DNA from: Thalassospira lucentensis MCCC 1A00383 = DSM 14000
GTDB lineage: Bacteria > Pseudomonadota > Alphaproteobacteria > Rhodospirillales > Thalassospiraceae
Direction: 5' to 3'
Length of the DNA stretch: 64,000 nucleotides
Assembly: GCF_000421265.1 (NCBI RefSeq)
Contig: NZ_ATWN01000003.1
Span: 434,001 to 498,000, forward strand
Positions 63,996 through 64,000 of this stretch are shown piece by piece; positions within the stretch are counted from its first letter, which is position 1; every line of letters starts with the position of its first letter. The position numbers were made by a program, and so were the translations under genes. The notes beneath the pieces were generated by a model. It saw nothing but the letters and a program-made list of their open reading frames with translations, was not told the DNA's origin and did no database searches.

Positions 63996-64000
63996 TATAG

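Noticed and set aside
1..64000. CRISPR arrays, insertion sequences, prophage or toxin-antitoxin pairs
   Set aside because: No regularly spaced direct repeats, transposase or integrase motifs, or phage genes were seen in the genes or gaps.

Overview
The window looks like chromosomal DNA of a marine alphaproteobacterium, most like Rhodospirillales and in particular Thalassospira. This is a judgement from protein content and codon style, not a database match. Supporting it are a ChrR-type RpoE/anti-sigma pair with a lipid-modification operon, TRAP-TAXI transport, a complete C-P lyase locus, BCCT and peptide transporters, and carnitine catabolism with a fused LcdH/thioesterase. No rRNA, complete tRNA, CRISPR array, insertion sequence or prophage is visible.

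Region 1 (1-6.6 kb): a singlet-oxygen-type stress locus. rpoE-chrR (+) is divergent from an operon (-) of a COG2907-like FAD enzyme, DUF1365, a cyclopropane-fatty-acid-synthase-like methyltransferase, an MFS_2 carrier and a DUF3833 lipoprotein that is cut by the window edge. Both sides of the divergent promoter carry TGATCC followed 18 nt later by a -10-like element. Region 2 (6.6-24.2 kb): mostly housekeeping and single genes: rlmJ with a RluE-like pseudouridine synthase, a SIMPL protein, a D-lyxose isomerase, a membrane coiled-coil/TPR protein, an HI0933 flavoprotein, a TRAP-TAXI transporter, an MFS carrier, malate synthase G, methionine aminopeptidase, a UPF0126/TRIC channel and a TPR-methyltransferase.

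Region 3 (24.2-36.1 kb): a phosphonate locus. phnF (-) is divergent from phnGHIJKLMN (+). These converge on phnC-phnD-phnE-hexapeptide acetyltransferase-DUF1045 (-). Both operons are preceded by a Pho-box-like element and share the nonamer TGTATAGAC, a likely PhnF site. phnP is absent; the DUF1045 protein has both 2H phosphoesterase motifs and may replace it.

Region 4 (36.2-48.4 kb): an Ldh-type dehydrogenase, a META lipoprotein, a BCCT transporter with a universal stress protein, then an 865-bp non-coding stretch with several perfect hairpins, leading into a peptide ABC operon (binding protein, two permeases, fused double ATPase) and a CocE/X-Pro-type hydrolase. Region 5 (48.4-55 kb): carnitine catabolism (BKACE, LcdH-thioesterase fusion, alpha/beta hydrolase, divergent CdhR), a LysR regulator and a VOC/NTF2-like pair. 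Region 6 (55-64 kb): one long minus-strand operon of a dipeptide ABC transporter, gamma-glutamyltransferase and an M20 peptidase, which reads as a gamma-glutamyl-peptide scavenging unit.

No wholly new system is claimed. The best leads are the probable PhnP replacement, the paired Pho/PhnF control sites, the structured leader at 40.6-40.8 kb, and the divergent RpoE promoter pair.
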